Origin: an uncultured Varibaculum sp.
GTDB lineage: Bacteria; Actinomycetota; Actinomycetes; Actinomycetales; Actinomycetaceae
NCBI GenBank assembly: GCA_947255165.1
Contig: CAMYFZ010000032.1
Span: 1-19,710 of the forward strand
Length of the DNA stretch: 19,710 bases
Direction of reading: 5' to 3'
Positions within the stretch are counted from its first letter, which is position 1, and every line of letters starts with the position of its first letter. The notes under the pieces are model-generated. The model was given only the letters and a program-made list of their open reading frames with translations, did no database searches and was not told the origin of the DNA. The translations under genes and the position numbers were made by a program. Positions 7,125 to 15,400 of this stretch are shown here, piece after piece.

Positions 7125-9677
7125 TTGAGTAATTTTAATCAGCAAAGTGGCGGACGCGAACCCCAATGGCGCAAACGGCGTTCTCAGTCGGGCGGCGGGG
7201 AAGGCTCCGGCAATAACCGTAGTTACTCAGATTCTTCAGGCCAGCGGCAAGGCGATCGGGATGGTTACCGCGGACGCGGCAAATCCGAGGGTGGATACCG
7301 TGAGGGTGGCTACCGGAAGGATAACCGCCGGGGCGGCAGGTGGCAGGATCGGCGTGGCGGCAACTCGCGTAATGATCGCGGCGGTTATCGCGGCGGCAGC
7401 TCTGGTTATGACCGCAATGATCGCGGCGGTGGCTTCCGGGGCGAGGGTGGCTCCTACCGGGCAGACCGGGAGGACAATCGCGGAGGACGCCAAAACTACC
7501 GAGATGACCGCCGCGAATACCGCGGGGCCGGGCAGCGATCGGGACGCAACTCTTTCCGCAGGGGAGACCGAGATCAAAGATCAGGTTCGGATCGGGGATT
7601 TAACCGCGGCGGGCGGCGCTTTGATCGCGACAACCGCCGTGATAACCGGTGGAATAACCGCAGAGATGATCGTCGGGATGATCGCCGGGAGCGGGAAGCA
7701 CAAGCGCCTCGCTCGGGAAAGCATTCTTTTGGGGTTCATGATTCCCGCTACCGCGCCAAAGAGTGGCGCCACGATAACGAGCCGCAGATTCCTGCGGGGG
7801 TAAAGGCTTCTGACCTGGATCGAGAATCACGGGCCGCCCTATCCTCGCTGGATCCTGATAACGCCGAAAAAGTTGCTCGGCATTTGGTGATGGCCGGATC
7901 ACTGCTAGATGTTGATGCGGAAGAAGCCTATTTGCACGCCAAGGCAGCAGTTAGCCGCGCTGGTCGCATCGGAGCAGTCCGAGAAGCCTGTGCGCTCGCA
8001 GCCTACGGGTGCGGAAAATACAGCGAAGCCTTGCGGGAAGTGCGGGCAGCGCGCCGCTTGACTGGAACTGACAGTTTGCGGGCGATTGAAGCGGACTGTG
8101 AACGCGGACTGGGCAAGCCGGAAAAAGCTTTAGAGATCATTGCCGAAACTGATACTTCGGCCTACGATCTTTCTGACCTGGTAGAACTGGTGATAGTGCA
8201 GGCGGGAGCCCGTCATGACTTGGGTGATTCCGATGCGGCGCTACTGGTACTAAATCATTTCTTAGAAAATCAGCAGTTGGAAGAACCGGTGCTGTTGGCA
8301 CGGATGCTGTCTTACAAGGCTGATTTGTTGCGCGAACTCGGCAGGCAGGAAGAAGCCGAGGAAGTTGAGGCAGAAACTCCAGATGTTCCCGATACCGTGG
8401 CGATCGTAGATCTGGAAGAAGTATTGGAAGCAGACAACCCCTATGTGCCCTCTGATCTGCATGGCAGTCGTAAACCGCTAGTTGAAACTGCTGATGTGCT
8501 CCTTATTGACCTAGATGGTGTTTGCTACGCCGGCACCCGCGATATTCCTAATGCAGCTGCCGGTTTAGCGGCGGCGCGGGAAGCGGGAGTAAAGTTCCAG
8601 TTCGTAACCAATAACGCCTCGCGTAGCCCGCAGCAGGTGGCTGAAAAACTAAAGGGGCATCAGATTTTCGCCGCTCCGGAAGAGATAATGACTGCGGCCA
8701 TGGATGCGGTAGAGATCATGACCGAAAAGATTGAACCGGGATCAAAAGTACTGGTTATCGGAACCCAGTCGCTGTGCGATACGGTCGCGGAAGCCGGGTT
8801 TGAGGTAGTTAACAAAGCCAGTGAACAGCCAGCGGCGGTAATCCAAGGCTATGGAGCCGAGGTCGGGTGGGCGCAGCTTTCGGAGGCCGCTTATGCGATT
8901 AATGCCGGCGCCCTATTTTTGGCCACTAACCTGGACGCTACTTTGCCCACCGAAAATGGTTTTGCCTTGGGGAATGGTTCCCTGGTGGCGGCAGTAGAAC
9001 ATGCCACCGGGCAAAAACCCTTTGCCGGTGGAAAGCCCTTTGCAGGAATATATCGGAAAGCCACCGCCCATGCGGGGGCAACTAAACCGCTGGCGGTAGG
9101 CGATCGCCTCGATACTGATATCGCCGGGGCAGTTGCCGCCGACATGTTGAGCTTCCATGTCCTTACCGGGGTGTCTGACGCCAAAGCGGTGGCGTTGGCC
9201 TATCCCGATCGGCGTCCCTCCTACCTGGGCCTAGATCTTACCGACTTGATGCGGGTACATCCTGGCCCGGTGCATCAGCCTACCGGGGCTTGGACTAGTG
9301 GAGAATCCGCCGCTTTTATGGTGGCTGAAGATGGGCGAGTGATGCGCGAGGATGAACCGGTCGATAACGGCGTGGTGCTCAGCCTGGAGGATTACCGCGC
9401 CCTGGTGGCCGCGGTTTGGGATGCTCGCGACCAGGGAATCTTTGTGCATCTACCGGATATCGAGGTTGTGCGGGAGATTGAAAAACCGGTGTCGGAGGCA
9501 CCGGAAGAGGCACCGGAAGAAGAAACTACCCCGAATGAACCGACAGCTGATGCGGAGGAAACTTCTCCGGCAGCGGAGCCGGAAACGGAAACGATCAGCG
9601 ATGAGGATGCAAACAGCGAAGACCAGCAGCTAGAGCTACTGCTTCCCGGTGAGGTCGACGGTGAACGCGAACAGTAG
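7125..9677 (+). CDS. RGG-rich / TPR-like / HAD-IIA phosphatase fusion protein with acidic tail
   Basis: An 850-residue protein in four parts. Residues 1 to about 196 are disordered and built of R, G, D, N, S and Y, with many RGG, RGGY and DRRD units, resembling RNA-binding RGG regions. Residues about 237-425 are helical and TPR-like (for example KYSEALREVRAARRL). Residues about 456-710 are a HAD-IIA (NagD-like) phosphatase with all motifs: D462 and D464 in LIDLDGV, T495 in FVTNN, K637 in GGKPF, and D660/D665 in VGDRLDTDIAGA. From about 785 the tail is Glu/Pro/Thr-rich. In M. tuberculosis the TPR-like and HAD parts are the adjacent genes Rv1691 and Rv1692; the Rv1692 product is reported as a glycerol-3-phosphate phosphatase. 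Here they are one frame. TTG at 7125 with AAGGA upstream is the start. Substrate and RNA binding are inferred. Confidence 0.88.
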   Translation: MSNFNQQSGGREPQWRKRRSQSGGGEGSGNNRSYSDSSGQRQGDRDGYRGRGKSEGGYREGGYRKDNRRGGRWQDRRGGNSRNDRGGYRGGSSGYDRNDRGGGFRGEGGSYRADREDNRGGRQNYRDDRREYRGAGQRSGRNSFRRGDRDQRSGSDRGFNRGGRRFDRDNRRDNRWNNRRDDRRDDRREREAQAPRSGKHSFGVHDSRYRAKEWRHDNEPQIPAGVKASDLDRESRAALSSLDPDNAEKVARHLVMAGSLLDVDAEEAYLHAKAAVSRAGRIGAVREACALAAYGCGKYSEALREVRAARRLTGTDSLRAIEADCERGLGKPEKALEIIAETDTSAYDLSDLVELVIVQAGARHDLGDSDAALLVLNHFLENQQLEEPVLLARMLSYKADLLRELGRQEEAEEVEAETPDVPDTVAIVDLEEVLEADNPYVPSDLHGSRKPLVETADVLLIDLDGVCYAGTRDIPNAAAGLAAAREAGVKFQFVTNNASRSPQQVAEKLKGHQIFAAPEEIMTAAMDAVEIMTEKIEPGSKVLVIGTQSLCDTVAEAGFEVVNKASEQPAAVIQGYGAEVGWAQLSEAAYAINAGALFLATNLDATLPTENGFALGNGSLVAAVEHATGQKPFAGGKPFAGIYRKATAHAGATKPLAVGDRLDTDIAGAVAADMLSFHVLTGVSDAKAVALAYPDRRPSYLGLDLTDLMRVHPGPVHQPTGAWTSGESAAFMVAEDGRVMREDEPVDNGVVLSLEDYRALVAAVWDARDQGIFVHLPDIEVVREIEKPVSEAPEEAPEEETTPNEPTADAEETSPAAEPETETISDEDANSEDQQLELLLPGEVDGEREQ
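7246..7716 (+). repeat. degenerate in-frame repeats encoding the Arg/Gly-rich segment
   Basis: The DNA is a patchwork of GGCGG, CGCGG and GATCGC units. One clear example is the 15-base AATGATCGCGGCGGT at 7371-7385 and again at 7416-7430, exactly 45 bases (15 codons) apart, which keeps the frame. This indicates growth by in-frame duplication and may make the segment variable in length between strains. The same composition produces long spurious open frames in other registers. Confidence 0.7.
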
Positions 9678-9864
9678 TATTCCGGATTCTTCCGAAGACC
9701 TAGAGCTAGCGGCTCGGAAATCTGAAATCGACCAACTATTAGACAGCTGGCCGACCGAGGGTGCCAGCATCTATCCGCAGGTTACTTTAAGTGAGTTAGA
9801 AGCGGTGGCAACTAAATTATCTGCCGCTTTGGACTCCCTTAATACGCAGGTAGAAAGAAATTAG
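9661..9864 (+). CDS. small hypothetical protein, Rv1693-position
   Basis: A 67-residue acidic, mostly helical protein that I cannot assign a function. Its start overlaps the last 17 bases of the HAD fusion gene, and its stop is two bases before the tlyA ATG, so it is embedded in the operon and likely translationally coupled. GTG at 9661 is preferred over GTG at 9649 because GAGG lies six bases before it while nothing suitable precedes the other. M. tuberculosis has a small hypothetical gene (Rv1693) in the same slot between the phosphatase and tlyA, which supports this as a real gene. No cysteines, membrane segment or signal peptide are seen; the C-terminal half (about residues 40-67) could form an amphipathic helix. 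Confidence 0.7.
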   Translation: MNANSSIPDSSEDLELAARKSEIDQLLDSWPTEGASIYPQVTLSELEAVATKLSAALDSLNTQVERN

Positions 9865-9866
9865 CC

Positions 9867-10733
9867 ATGGGGAGGCTGCGTCGACTTGATCGCGAACTGG
9901 TGCGTCGGCATCTAGCGACTTCGCGTGCGCATGCCGCTCGGCTGATCACCGCTGGCCAGGTCAGTGTTGATGGGCGGGTAATGCCTAAACCTGCCTCCCA
10001 AATTGATCCCGCTCAAGCCGTGGTGGTAGCGAAAAGCCCGGATGCGGAATACGCTTCCCGTGGCGGCTACAAACTGGCCGGCGCCCTCGATATTTTGGGA
10101 AACGATGCCCCCGTTATTAAAGGTAAGCGTTGTCTGGATGCCGGGGCTTCTACCGGCGGATTCACCGATGTGTTATTGCGGCGGGGAGCGCAAAGCGTAA
10201 TCGCGGTAGATGTGGGTTATGGGCAGCTGCGTTGGAGCCTGCAGCAAGACCCTCGAGTAGAGGTTCATGACCGCACGAATATTCGTTACCTTGATCCCCA
10301 AGAAATCGGAGAACCCGCCCAATTGGTAGTGGGGGATTTGTCTTTTATCTCCCTGAAACTGGTGATACCTGCTCTGGTTAGAGCCTCTAGTGCAGATGCG
10401 GAATACCTGCTGATGGTCAAACCCCAATTTGAAATCGGTCGAGAAGACTTGGGAGCCGGGGGAGTGGTGCGCGACCCCGAGGATCATTTCCGTACAGTGG
10501 TGGAGGTGATCGTCGCAGCTAAAGAAAACGGGTTAGGATTAATACAGGTGGCGGCTTCGCCATTGCCCGGGCCGGCCGGTAATGTGGAGTACTTCATTTA
10601 CTTGGGTCGCGGGGCGGTGATGCCCCCTGACGAAGAGGTACGGGGGATGGTACGAACCGCAATTGCTGCCGGTCCCGCCGGGCAAGAGGAAAACCAGACA
10701 ACCAGCCAAACAGAGGGAGAAGTTCATGGGTGA
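9867..10733 (+). CDS. tlyA: TlyA-type 16S/23S rRNA 2'-O-methyltransferase (hemolysin A family)
   Basis: TlyA methylates ribose 2'-OH groups of 16S and 23S rRNA using S-adenosylmethionine; in mycobacteria this sets sensitivity to capreomycin. The protein has 288 residues. An N-terminal S4 RNA-binding domain (about 5-60, with RAHAARLITAGQVSVDGR) is followed by a FtsJ-like methyltransferase domain with the SAM motif DAGASTGGFTDVLL (91-104). The K-D-K-E catalytic set is visible as K69, D157, K185 and E241. The C-terminal tail from about 265 is Gln/Thr/Glu-rich and unlikely to be structured. The gene begins two bases after the small upstream gene and overlaps nadK by eight bases. Despite the historical hemolysin name, I see no toxin feature. 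Whether it methylates both subunits (type II) is inferred from the intact N-terminus. Confidence 0.95.
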   Translation: MGRLRRLDRELVRRHLATSRAHAARLITAGQVSVDGRVMPKPASQIDPAQAVVVAKSPDAEYASRGGYKLAGALDILGNDAPVIKGKRCLDAGASTGGFTDVLLRRGAQSVIAVDVGYGQLRWSLQQDPRVEVHDRTNIRYLDPQEIGEPAQLVVGDLSFISLKLVIPALVRASSADAEYLLMVKPQFEIGREDLGAGGVVRDPEDHFRTVVEVIVAAKENGLGLIQVAASPLPGPAGNVEYFIYLGRGAVMPPDEEVRGMVRTAIAAGPAGQEENQTTSQTEGEVHG

Positions 10734-11559
10734 GCGGCACGTGATGGTTATCCGGCACCTTTCGCGCCCAGATTTGGAATCAACCGCCGATAATGTTGCC
10801 CAGGAGCTGCGCAGCCATGGGATAACGCCCGTAGATGAAAATTATTCCGGTGCGGTGGAGATTGTGATTGCCCTAGGCGGGGACGGTACTTTGTTAGGAG
10901 CTGCCCGCTATGCCCGTGCCCAAACAGTTCCCCTAATCGGTATCAACCTGGGGCACACCGGGTTCCTAACCGAGGTGGAGCCGGATCGAATCTCAGAAGT
11001 TATTAACCATATTGTGGCTGGTTCTTACACGGTACAGTCGCGAATGACCGTGGATGTGACGGTTACTTTGCCTGATGGCAGTGAAATAACTGATTGGGCG
11101 CTCAACGAGGCGGCGATTTTATCTACCGATCGCGCCCACCCCTCACACCTGGGATTAGGGATCGATCAGCGCGGCATCACCACCTACGGGGCAGATGGTC
11201 TGATTGTGGCTACTCCCACTGGTTCTACTGCCTATAACTTTTCTGCCGGCGGTCCGATCGTTTGGCCAGATGTAGAAGCGGTAGTGGTTTCCCCCCTGGG
11301 AGCGCACGGACTATTTACCCGCCCCTTGGTAGTGTCCCCCGAATCCACTATGGAAATCTCGGTGCTGCCGGACCAACGCACCCCGATGGAGCTGTGGCTG
11401 GACGGGTTACGTTGCCATGAAGTACCACCGGCATCCTCCCTGCGGGCGACGAAAGGAAAATCGCCAGTACTCCTAGCGCAGATTCTAGACACTCCCTTCT
11501 CCGGGCGCCTAGTACATAAATTCCAATTGCCGGTTAAAGGCTGGCGTTCGCTGGGATAA
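10726..11559 (+). CDS. nadK: NAD kinase
   Basis: This enzyme phosphorylates NAD to NADP using ATP or polyphosphate and is the main source of NADP(H). The 277-residue product carries the GGDGT motif at 51-55 (ALGGDGTLLGAARYA), INLGHTGFLTE, a LNEAAI segment, and the glycine-rich GLIVATPTGSTAYNFSAGGP stretch. These are the family's NAD- and phosphate-binding elements, all intact. The ATG at 10726 overlaps the end of tlyA by eight bases and has GAGGGAG about seven bases upstream. An earlier in-frame ATG at 10663 would add 21 residues (MLPVPPGKRKTRQPAKQ...) that do not look like NadK, so it is rejected. recN starts three bases after the stop. The tlyA-nadK-recN order is conserved in actinobacteria. 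Confidence 0.96.
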   Translation: MGERHVMVIRHLSRPDLESTADNVAQELRSHGITPVDENYSGAVEIVIALGGDGTLLGAARYARAQTVPLIGINLGHTGFLTEVEPDRISEVINHIVAGSYTVQSRMTVDVTVTLPDGSEITDWALNEAAILSTDRAHPSHLGLGIDQRGITTYGADGLIVATPTGSTAYNFSAGGPIVWPDVEAVVVSPLGAHGLFTRPLVVSPESTMEISVLPDQRTPMELWLDGLRCHEVPPASSLRATKGKSPVLLAQILDTPFSGRLVHKFQLPVKGWRSLG

Positions 11560-11562
11560 ATA

Positions 11563-13248
11563 ATGATTGACCAGCTTAGTATCACTAACCTCGGGGTAAT
11601 ATCGCGGGCAGAACTGAACTTTTCCCCTGGATTAACGGTGCTCACCGGAGAGACCGGAGCGGGAAAAACTATGGTTTTATCCTCTATCGGTCTGTTGTTG
11701 GGGAAAAAAGCCGACCCGGCTTTGGTGCGCTACGGAGAAAAAGAACTGGCAGTGGAGGGAATTTTTATCTCCGATAGCTCTTCTCCGGTGGCACTGACGC
11801 TTACCGAGGCCGGCGGATTTGTTGAGGACGGAGAGATCATTCTCGCCCGCACGGTTCCCTCCCAGGGGCGTTCGCGATGTCACGGCGGAGGACGCACCAT
11901 TCCAAGCACAGTGTTAGCCCAGATCGGAACGGAATTGGTTACGGTGCATGGACAATCCGAGCAGCTGAGATTGCGCAGCGGGGGACGGCAGTTAACTTTA
12001 TTGGATTCTTTCGGTTCAGCTTCGCACCTAGAACTAGTAAAGCAGTTTCGAGAAACCTATGCGTCATGGCGTGATTTGCAATCCCAACTCCAGCAGTGGG
12101 AAAACGAGCGGCAAGCACGGGAGATAGAAGTTTCTCGTCTAAAAGAGGGAGTAAAGCTACAGGAAAAGCTACAGCCGGAGCCGGGAGAAGAGGAAGCGCT
12201 ACTCCGCAAAATTGAGCGGCTGGGGAATGTAGAAGAACTGAGGGAAGCGGCCCAGAGCGCCTATAGCTATCTTGCAGGGGATAGCGCCGGGCAAGGGGTT
12301 GATGCGGCCTCGCTGGTGAGCGCGGCTATTCAAGCTCTAGAAAAGGGAGCCCAAAGCGACGAAGAATTATTGCAGTTGGCGCAGGGACTGCGGGATGCCT
12401 CCTCAATTATTTTGGATATCTCCGCGGAGGCGGGAGCCTATCTCGCTGATCTTCAAGCTGACCCGGGACAGTTAGATCAAGACCAGGCCCGCCTGGCAGA
12501 GTTGCGCCATGCCTATCGTCCCTGGGCAAAAGATTTAGATAGTTGGTTAAGCTGGGCAGATAAGGCGAGAGAAAAAATTATCCAGCTCTCTGGACCTCAA
12601 AACCAGGGTACTGTGCTTAAAGAACAGCTGGCTAAAACCAGTTCGCAGTTAGAAACCCTAGGGAAAAAAGTGTCCCGCGCCCGCCTCACCCTTGCCAAAG
12701 ACTTAAAAAAGGAAGTTGCGGAAGAGCTAGGTGCCCTGCAGATGCCCGATGCCGGGTTCGATATTGAGTTAGAATCCCTCCCACAGCCCAACTCTCATGG
12801 CTTTGACCAGGTAACTTTTGGTCTGAGGGCAGGTCGTAAGGCTAAGCTGCGCCCCTTGGGGCAAGGAGCTTCTGGGGGTGAACTATCACGGATTATGTTG
12901 GCTTTGGAGGTTACTCTCGCCGCTAAATCTCTAGCTAAAGGTACTCATACTTTTATTTTTGATGAAGTAGATGCCGGGATCGGAGGTACAACTGCGCTCG
13001 CGGTGGGCCAGCGCCTGGCTAGGTTGGCAAAACATGCACAAGTGATAGTAGTAACCCATCTTCCGCAAGTAGCAGCCTGGGCAGATAAACAACTGGTAGT
13101 GTCGAAAAATAACGATACTGCTCAGGTGAGAGAAGTCGCAGGTAGTGAGCGAGAACGTGAAATTGCGCGGATGCTGGCCGGCAAAGCGGACTCTAAATCT
13201 GCCCTCGAGCATGCTCAGGAACTGATTAGCGCGTGTCGCGTGGGGTAA
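11563..13248 (+). CDS. recN: DNA repair protein RecN
   Basis: RecN is an SMC-like ATPase used in repair of DNA double-strand breaks, where it holds DNA together for RecA-mediated recombination. The 561 residues match the family. Seen: Walker A GETGAGKT at 29-36; a long central region rich in Glu, Gln, Leu and Lys (about 150-400), expected to form the antiparallel coiled coil; the ABC signature ASGGELSRIML with S437; and Walker B FIFDEVDAGIGG with D467 and E468, followed by VVTHLPQVAAWAD. All ATPase elements are intact. The gene starts three bases after nadK and ends nine bases before the steA GTG. No LexA box was looked for beyond the intergenic sequence, and with such tight packing the gene probably relies on the operon promoter or one inside nadK. 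Confidence 0.96.
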   Translation: MIDQLSITNLGVISRAELNFSPGLTVLTGETGAGKTMVLSSIGLLLGKKADPALVRYGEKELAVEGIFISDSSSPVALTLTEAGGFVEDGEIILARTVPSQGRSRCHGGGRTIPSTVLAQIGTELVTVHGQSEQLRLRSGGRQLTLLDSFGSASHLELVKQFRETYASWRDLQSQLQQWENERQAREIEVSRLKEGVKLQEKLQPEPGEEEALLRKIERLGNVEELREAAQSAYSYLAGDSAGQGVDAASLVSAAIQALEKGAQSDEELLQLAQGLRDASSIILDISAEAGAYLADLQADPGQLDQDQARLAELRHAYRPWAKDLDSWLSWADKAREKIIQLSGPQNQGTVLKEQLAKTSSQLETLGKKVSRARLTLAKDLKKEVAEELGALQMPDAGFDIELESLPQPNSHGFDQVTFGLRAGRKAKLRPLGQGASGGELSRIMLALEVTLAAKSLAKGTHTFIFDEVDAGIGGTTALAVGQRLARLAKHAQVIVVTHLPQVAAWADKQLVVSKNNDTAQVREVAGSEREREIARMLAGKADSKSALEHAQELISACRVG

Positions 13249-13257
13249 TGTTGACCC

Positions 13258-14454
13258 GTGGGACTTTTTAGACGGAGCAGAAAGACCGCAGCAGAACCAG
13301 CTTCTAGCTGCCGGGTGCGGGTAGATAAGAAAACCAAGCACCTGACCCAGCGGCTCCAGGCCGGTGAAATTGCGGTTATTAACCATGCTGATATTGACCG
13401 GATTGCGGCAGAAACCTTGGTGGCGGCGGCCCCGAGCGCGGTCCTTAACGCCGCCAAGTCCACTACCGGCCGCTACCCCAACATGGGGCCTTCAATTATC
13501 GTAGATGCGGGCATTACCTTGATTGACGATCTCGGCAGCGGGATCATGAACCTGAAGGAAGGTAGCAAGGTTACCGTGGAAGGTAATGCGGTCTACCAAA
13601 AGGGAGAACTGGTGGCAGAGGGGGTACTGCAGACTCCCGGAACTATCGCTGCTGACCTGGAAGAGGCGCGGAAAGGGGTCTCTACCCAGATAGAAGCATT
13701 CGCGGCCAACACTATGGAGTATTTGCGCCGCGAACGCGATCTACTCCTAGATGGGGTGGGAGTCCCCAAGGTGAAAACCAAGTTCGCAGGTAAACATGCC
13801 CTAATCGTGGTGCGCGGGTACCACTATCAAGAAGATTTACGTTCTCTGCGACCCTATATCCGCGAATATAAACCTGTGCTAGTGGGAGTAGATGGGGGAG
13901 CCGACGCCATCCTGGAACAGGGATATACCCCGGATATGATTATTGGCGATATGGATTCCGTATCTGACCAGGCTTTGCGCTGCGGAGCAGAAATCGTGGT
14001 TCATGCCTATCGCAACGGTAAAGCTCCCGGCACCGAACGCTTGAAAAGAGAGGGCATCCCTCACGTACTCTTCCCCGCCACCGGTACCTCCGAGGACGTG
14101 GCCATGCTGCTAGCCGATGATAAAGGTGCGGAAATGATCGTGGCCCTGGGAACTCACGCAACTTTGGTGGAATTCTTGGATAAGGGCCGCTCGGGGATGG
14201 CATCTACTTTCCTAACTCGCCTTAGGGTGGGGTCGAAACTGGTGGATGCCAAAGGGGTATCGCGACTCTACCAGCCTCGGATATCTACTTGGCAGACTCT
14301 GTTACTAGTACTGGTAGGGGTGGGGGCAGTGGCGATTTCGCTGGCAGTAACCCCGGTGGGACAGACGTTTTATGGCATTGCGGGTATTTATCTAAATGAT
14401 TTGATTGACTTTTTCCGGCAACTATTCGGGGTTGCTCCCTCACTAAAGGGCTAA
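13258..14454 (+). CDS. steA: cytokinetic-ring protein SteA (thiamin pyrophosphokinase-like fold, membrane-anchored)
   Basis: SteA was described in Corynebacterium glutamicum as acting with SteB in division and cell separation, activating the peptidoglycan hydrolase RipA. The 398-residue protein has a soluble N-terminal part and a C-terminal membrane helix at about 346-366 with a short tail. The segment VGVDGGADAILEQGY...DMIIGDMDSVSD (209-237) is the diphosphokinase-like sugar/nucleotide fold seen in the SteA (Rv1697-like) family; there is no sign that it makes thiamine diphosphate. GTG at 13258 is the first possible start, because an in-frame TGA lies at 13252-13254. No strong Shine-Dalgarno precedes it, so coupling to recN translation is likely. 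steB follows after 16 bp. The family assignment is strong; the division role is transferred from homologues. Confidence 0.9.
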   Translation: MGLFRRSRKTAAEPASSCRVRVDKKTKHLTQRLQAGEIAVINHADIDRIAAETLVAAAPSAVLNAAKSTTGRYPNMGPSIIVDAGITLIDDLGSGIMNLKEGSKVTVEGNAVYQKGELVAEGVLQTPGTIAADLEEARKGVSTQIEAFAANTMEYLRRERDLLLDGVGVPKVKTKFAGKHALIVVRGYHYQEDLRSLRPYIREYKPVLVGVDGGADAILEQGYTPDMIIGDMDSVSDQALRCGAEIVVHAYRNGKAPGTERLKREGIPHVLFPATGTSEDVAMLLADDKGAEMIVALGTHATLVEFLDKGRSGMASTFLTRLRVGSKLVDAKGVSRLYQPRISTWQTLLLVLVGVGAVAISLAVTPVGQTFYGIAGIYLNDLIDFFRQLFGVAPSLKG

Positions 14455-14470
14455 CGAAGGCAGGAGAGAA

Positions 14471-15400
14471 ATGATTGATTTTCGCTACCATTTAGTATCA
14501 CTGATGGCCGTGCTGGTTGCGCTCACGATGGGGGTGGTGCTGGGAGCTGGCCCCCTACAAGGTAAAATTTCAGACACCCTCTCGGGGCAAGTTACAGTAC
14601 TGTCCAAGCAGCAATCTGAGCTGCGGACAACTAATGAGGAATTAGTTAAACAGGCAAATAATTCCAATGAATATATAGGAGTTTTAGCAAGCAAGGTAAC
14701 TCCGGGCACCTTGACGGGCAAGAAAATCGCCATAGTGAAAATGCCTGGGGTTAGCGATGAGGCCGTGAACGGAATAAACGCTCAGTTAAAGATGGCGGGA
14801 GCCGCTATTGCCAACTCAGTTACCATTAAGGATTCCTGGTTTAACGAAGATTCTCAGTCTTATCGGGATACCTTGGCTTCGACTTTAGCTAGCAAACTGG
14901 GCGATAAGGTCGATGCCAAAGTCTCCTCCCAACAAGTATTGGCAACCGCTCTAGGGATGGGGCTCACTAGTGCAGATAAAGAGATACAAGCACTGGTGAG
15001 TAACCTTTCGGCCGGAGATACCCCTTTGATTACCGCTTCGGCGGTAACGGAACCGGTGCAGCTGATAGTGGTAGCGAGTCCGGAAAGCAACGAAAAAGAG
15101 AACCAGAAGCCGTCCGACAAAGCAGATTTAGAGTTCGTGAAAGGTATCAATGCGGCCTTTCCTAAAGGGACGGTCATTGTGGGCAGCGCTAAGAACGAGA
15201 GCGACTATGTCGCCCAAATTCGCGCAGAAAAACTAGCGGTTACCACGGTCGACGCTATCGGGTCGGTGATGAGTAAAGTTTCTACTCCCTTTGCGCTTTT
15301 AGCTGATGAGGGCGGCACGAACCAGGCATATGGCACCGAGCATTATGCTACTCAGCTTATTCCCCCGATTCCTTCGCCGGCTGGAGTGGAGGCAAAGTAA
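14471..15400 (+). CDS. steB: SteB / MctB-like membrane protein
   Basis: This is the partner of SteA. The M. tuberculosis homologue (Rv1698, MctB) has been reported as a copper-efflux-related outer membrane channel, while the corynebacterial homologue SteB is tied to cell separation with SteA. The 309-residue product starts MIDFRYHLVSLMAVLVALTMG, the hallmark of the family, with one membrane helix at about 9-27, then a short coiled-coil segment (about 38-65) and an extracytoplasmic domain. Only one membrane helix is seen, which suits an anchored SteB better than a pore. The next gene starts directly after the stop codon. AGGAG precedes the ATG. The division role is favoured by the neighbours; copper transport is not supported by any visible metal-binding motif. 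Confidence 0.88.
   Translation: MIDFRYHLVSLMAVLVALTMGVVLGAGPLQGKISDTLSGQVTVLSKQQSELRTTNEELVKQANNSNEYIGVLASKVTPGTLTGKKIAIVKMPGVSDEAVNGINAQLKMAGAAIANSVTIKDSWFNEDSQSYRDTLASTLASKLGDKVDAKVSSQQVLATALGMGLTSADKEIQALVSNLSAGDTPLITASAVTEPVQLIVVASPESNEKENQKPSDKADLEFVKGINAAFPKGTVIVGSAKNESDYVAQIRAEKLAVTTVDAIGSVMSKVSTPFALLADEGGTNQAYGTEHYATQLIPPIPSPAGVEAK

Noticed and set aside
7246..7716. CRISPR-like or minisatellite reading of the repeats
   Set aside because: Units are short, irregular and in frame with the coding sequence; there are no regular spacers or cas genes.
7147..7803. A 218-codon open frame on the plus strand in another register of the RGG-coding region, plus antisense frames at 7236-7577 and 7600-7902
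   Set aside because: They are Ala/Thr/Ile-rich products of GC-rich repeats, without a ribosome binding site or known domain, and the fusion gene has a clear frame across them.
10663..10725. An earlier ATG for NAD kinase
   Set aside because: It would add 21 basic, Pro-rich residues inside tlyA and has no good ribosome binding site; ATG 10726 has GAGGGAG at proper distance.
9867..10733. A hemolysin
   Set aside because: The name is historical; S4 and methyltransferase motifs with the K-D-K-E set show an rRNA methyltransferase.
12931..13386. A 151-codon minus-strand open frame across the recN-steA junction
   Set aside because: It is antisense to the RecN Walker B region and the start of SteA, with no recognisable domain.
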